NCBI GenBank assembly: GCA_023431405.1
Contig: JAEYVZ010000071.1
Coordinates: forward strand, 1 to 5,387
Direction of reading: 5' to 3'
Length of the DNA stretch: 5,387 nucleotides
DNA from: Actinomycetes bacterium
GTDB lineage: Bacteria > Actinomycetota > Actinomycetes > Actinomycetales > Microbacteriaceae
Shown: one piece after another, positions 5,336 to 5,387 of the stretch
Layout of the letters: every line of letters begins with the position of its first letter
Numbering within the stretch: the first letter of the stretch is position 1
Program-made: the position numbers and the translations under genes
Notes under the pieces: model-generated
Databases searched by the model: none
What the model saw: only the letters and a program-made list of their open reading frames with translations
What the model was told of the DNA's origin: nothing

Positions 5336-5387
<52 letters not shown>

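Overview
The window is 5,387 bp of very GC-rich DNA with dense coding and short intergenic gaps. It reads as an actinobacterial chromosome. The aldehyde dehydrogenase closely resembles, from memory, mycobacterial GabD1. The codon choice and the frequent GGATGCC/GGCATCC heptamer suggest a Microbacteriaceae-like organism, but that family-level placement is inference. The right end is a homopolymer G/C tract that looks like a contig end, not biology.

Layout. The minus strand carries the start of a 2-oxoacid (or acetoin-type) dehydrogenase complex operon reading leftwards: a single-chain E1 with alpha and beta halves fused (355-2544), then an E2 acyltransferase with an N-terminal lipoyl domain (1-355, cut by the window edge). 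The two genes overlap by one base (TGATG). A 154-bp divergent control region (2545-2698) separates them from a plus-strand set: a VOC/glyoxalase-fold metalloenzyme (2699-3223), a GntR-family FCD regulator (3228-3914) and a succinate-semialdehyde dehydrogenase of the GabD1 type (3947-5323). A hairpin overlaps the last gene's stop codon, and the G/C tract follows.

The genes look like one catabolic module. The GntR/FCD protein is the likely local regulator. The divergent region contains two similar short palindromes 63 bp apart, about six helical turns. One lies between the proposed -35 and -10 of the E1-E2 promoter, and the other overlaps a -10-like element facing the VOC gene. This fits one repressor controlling both directions, possibly through a loop.

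Chemically, the VOC enzyme would act on an unknown intermediate. The E1-E2 complex would oxidatively decarboxylate or cleave a keto compound to an acyl-CoA, and GabD1 would oxidise succinate semialdehyde or a similar aldehyde. The actual substrate cannot be read from the sequence. I found no RNA genes, mobile elements or CRISPR arrays.
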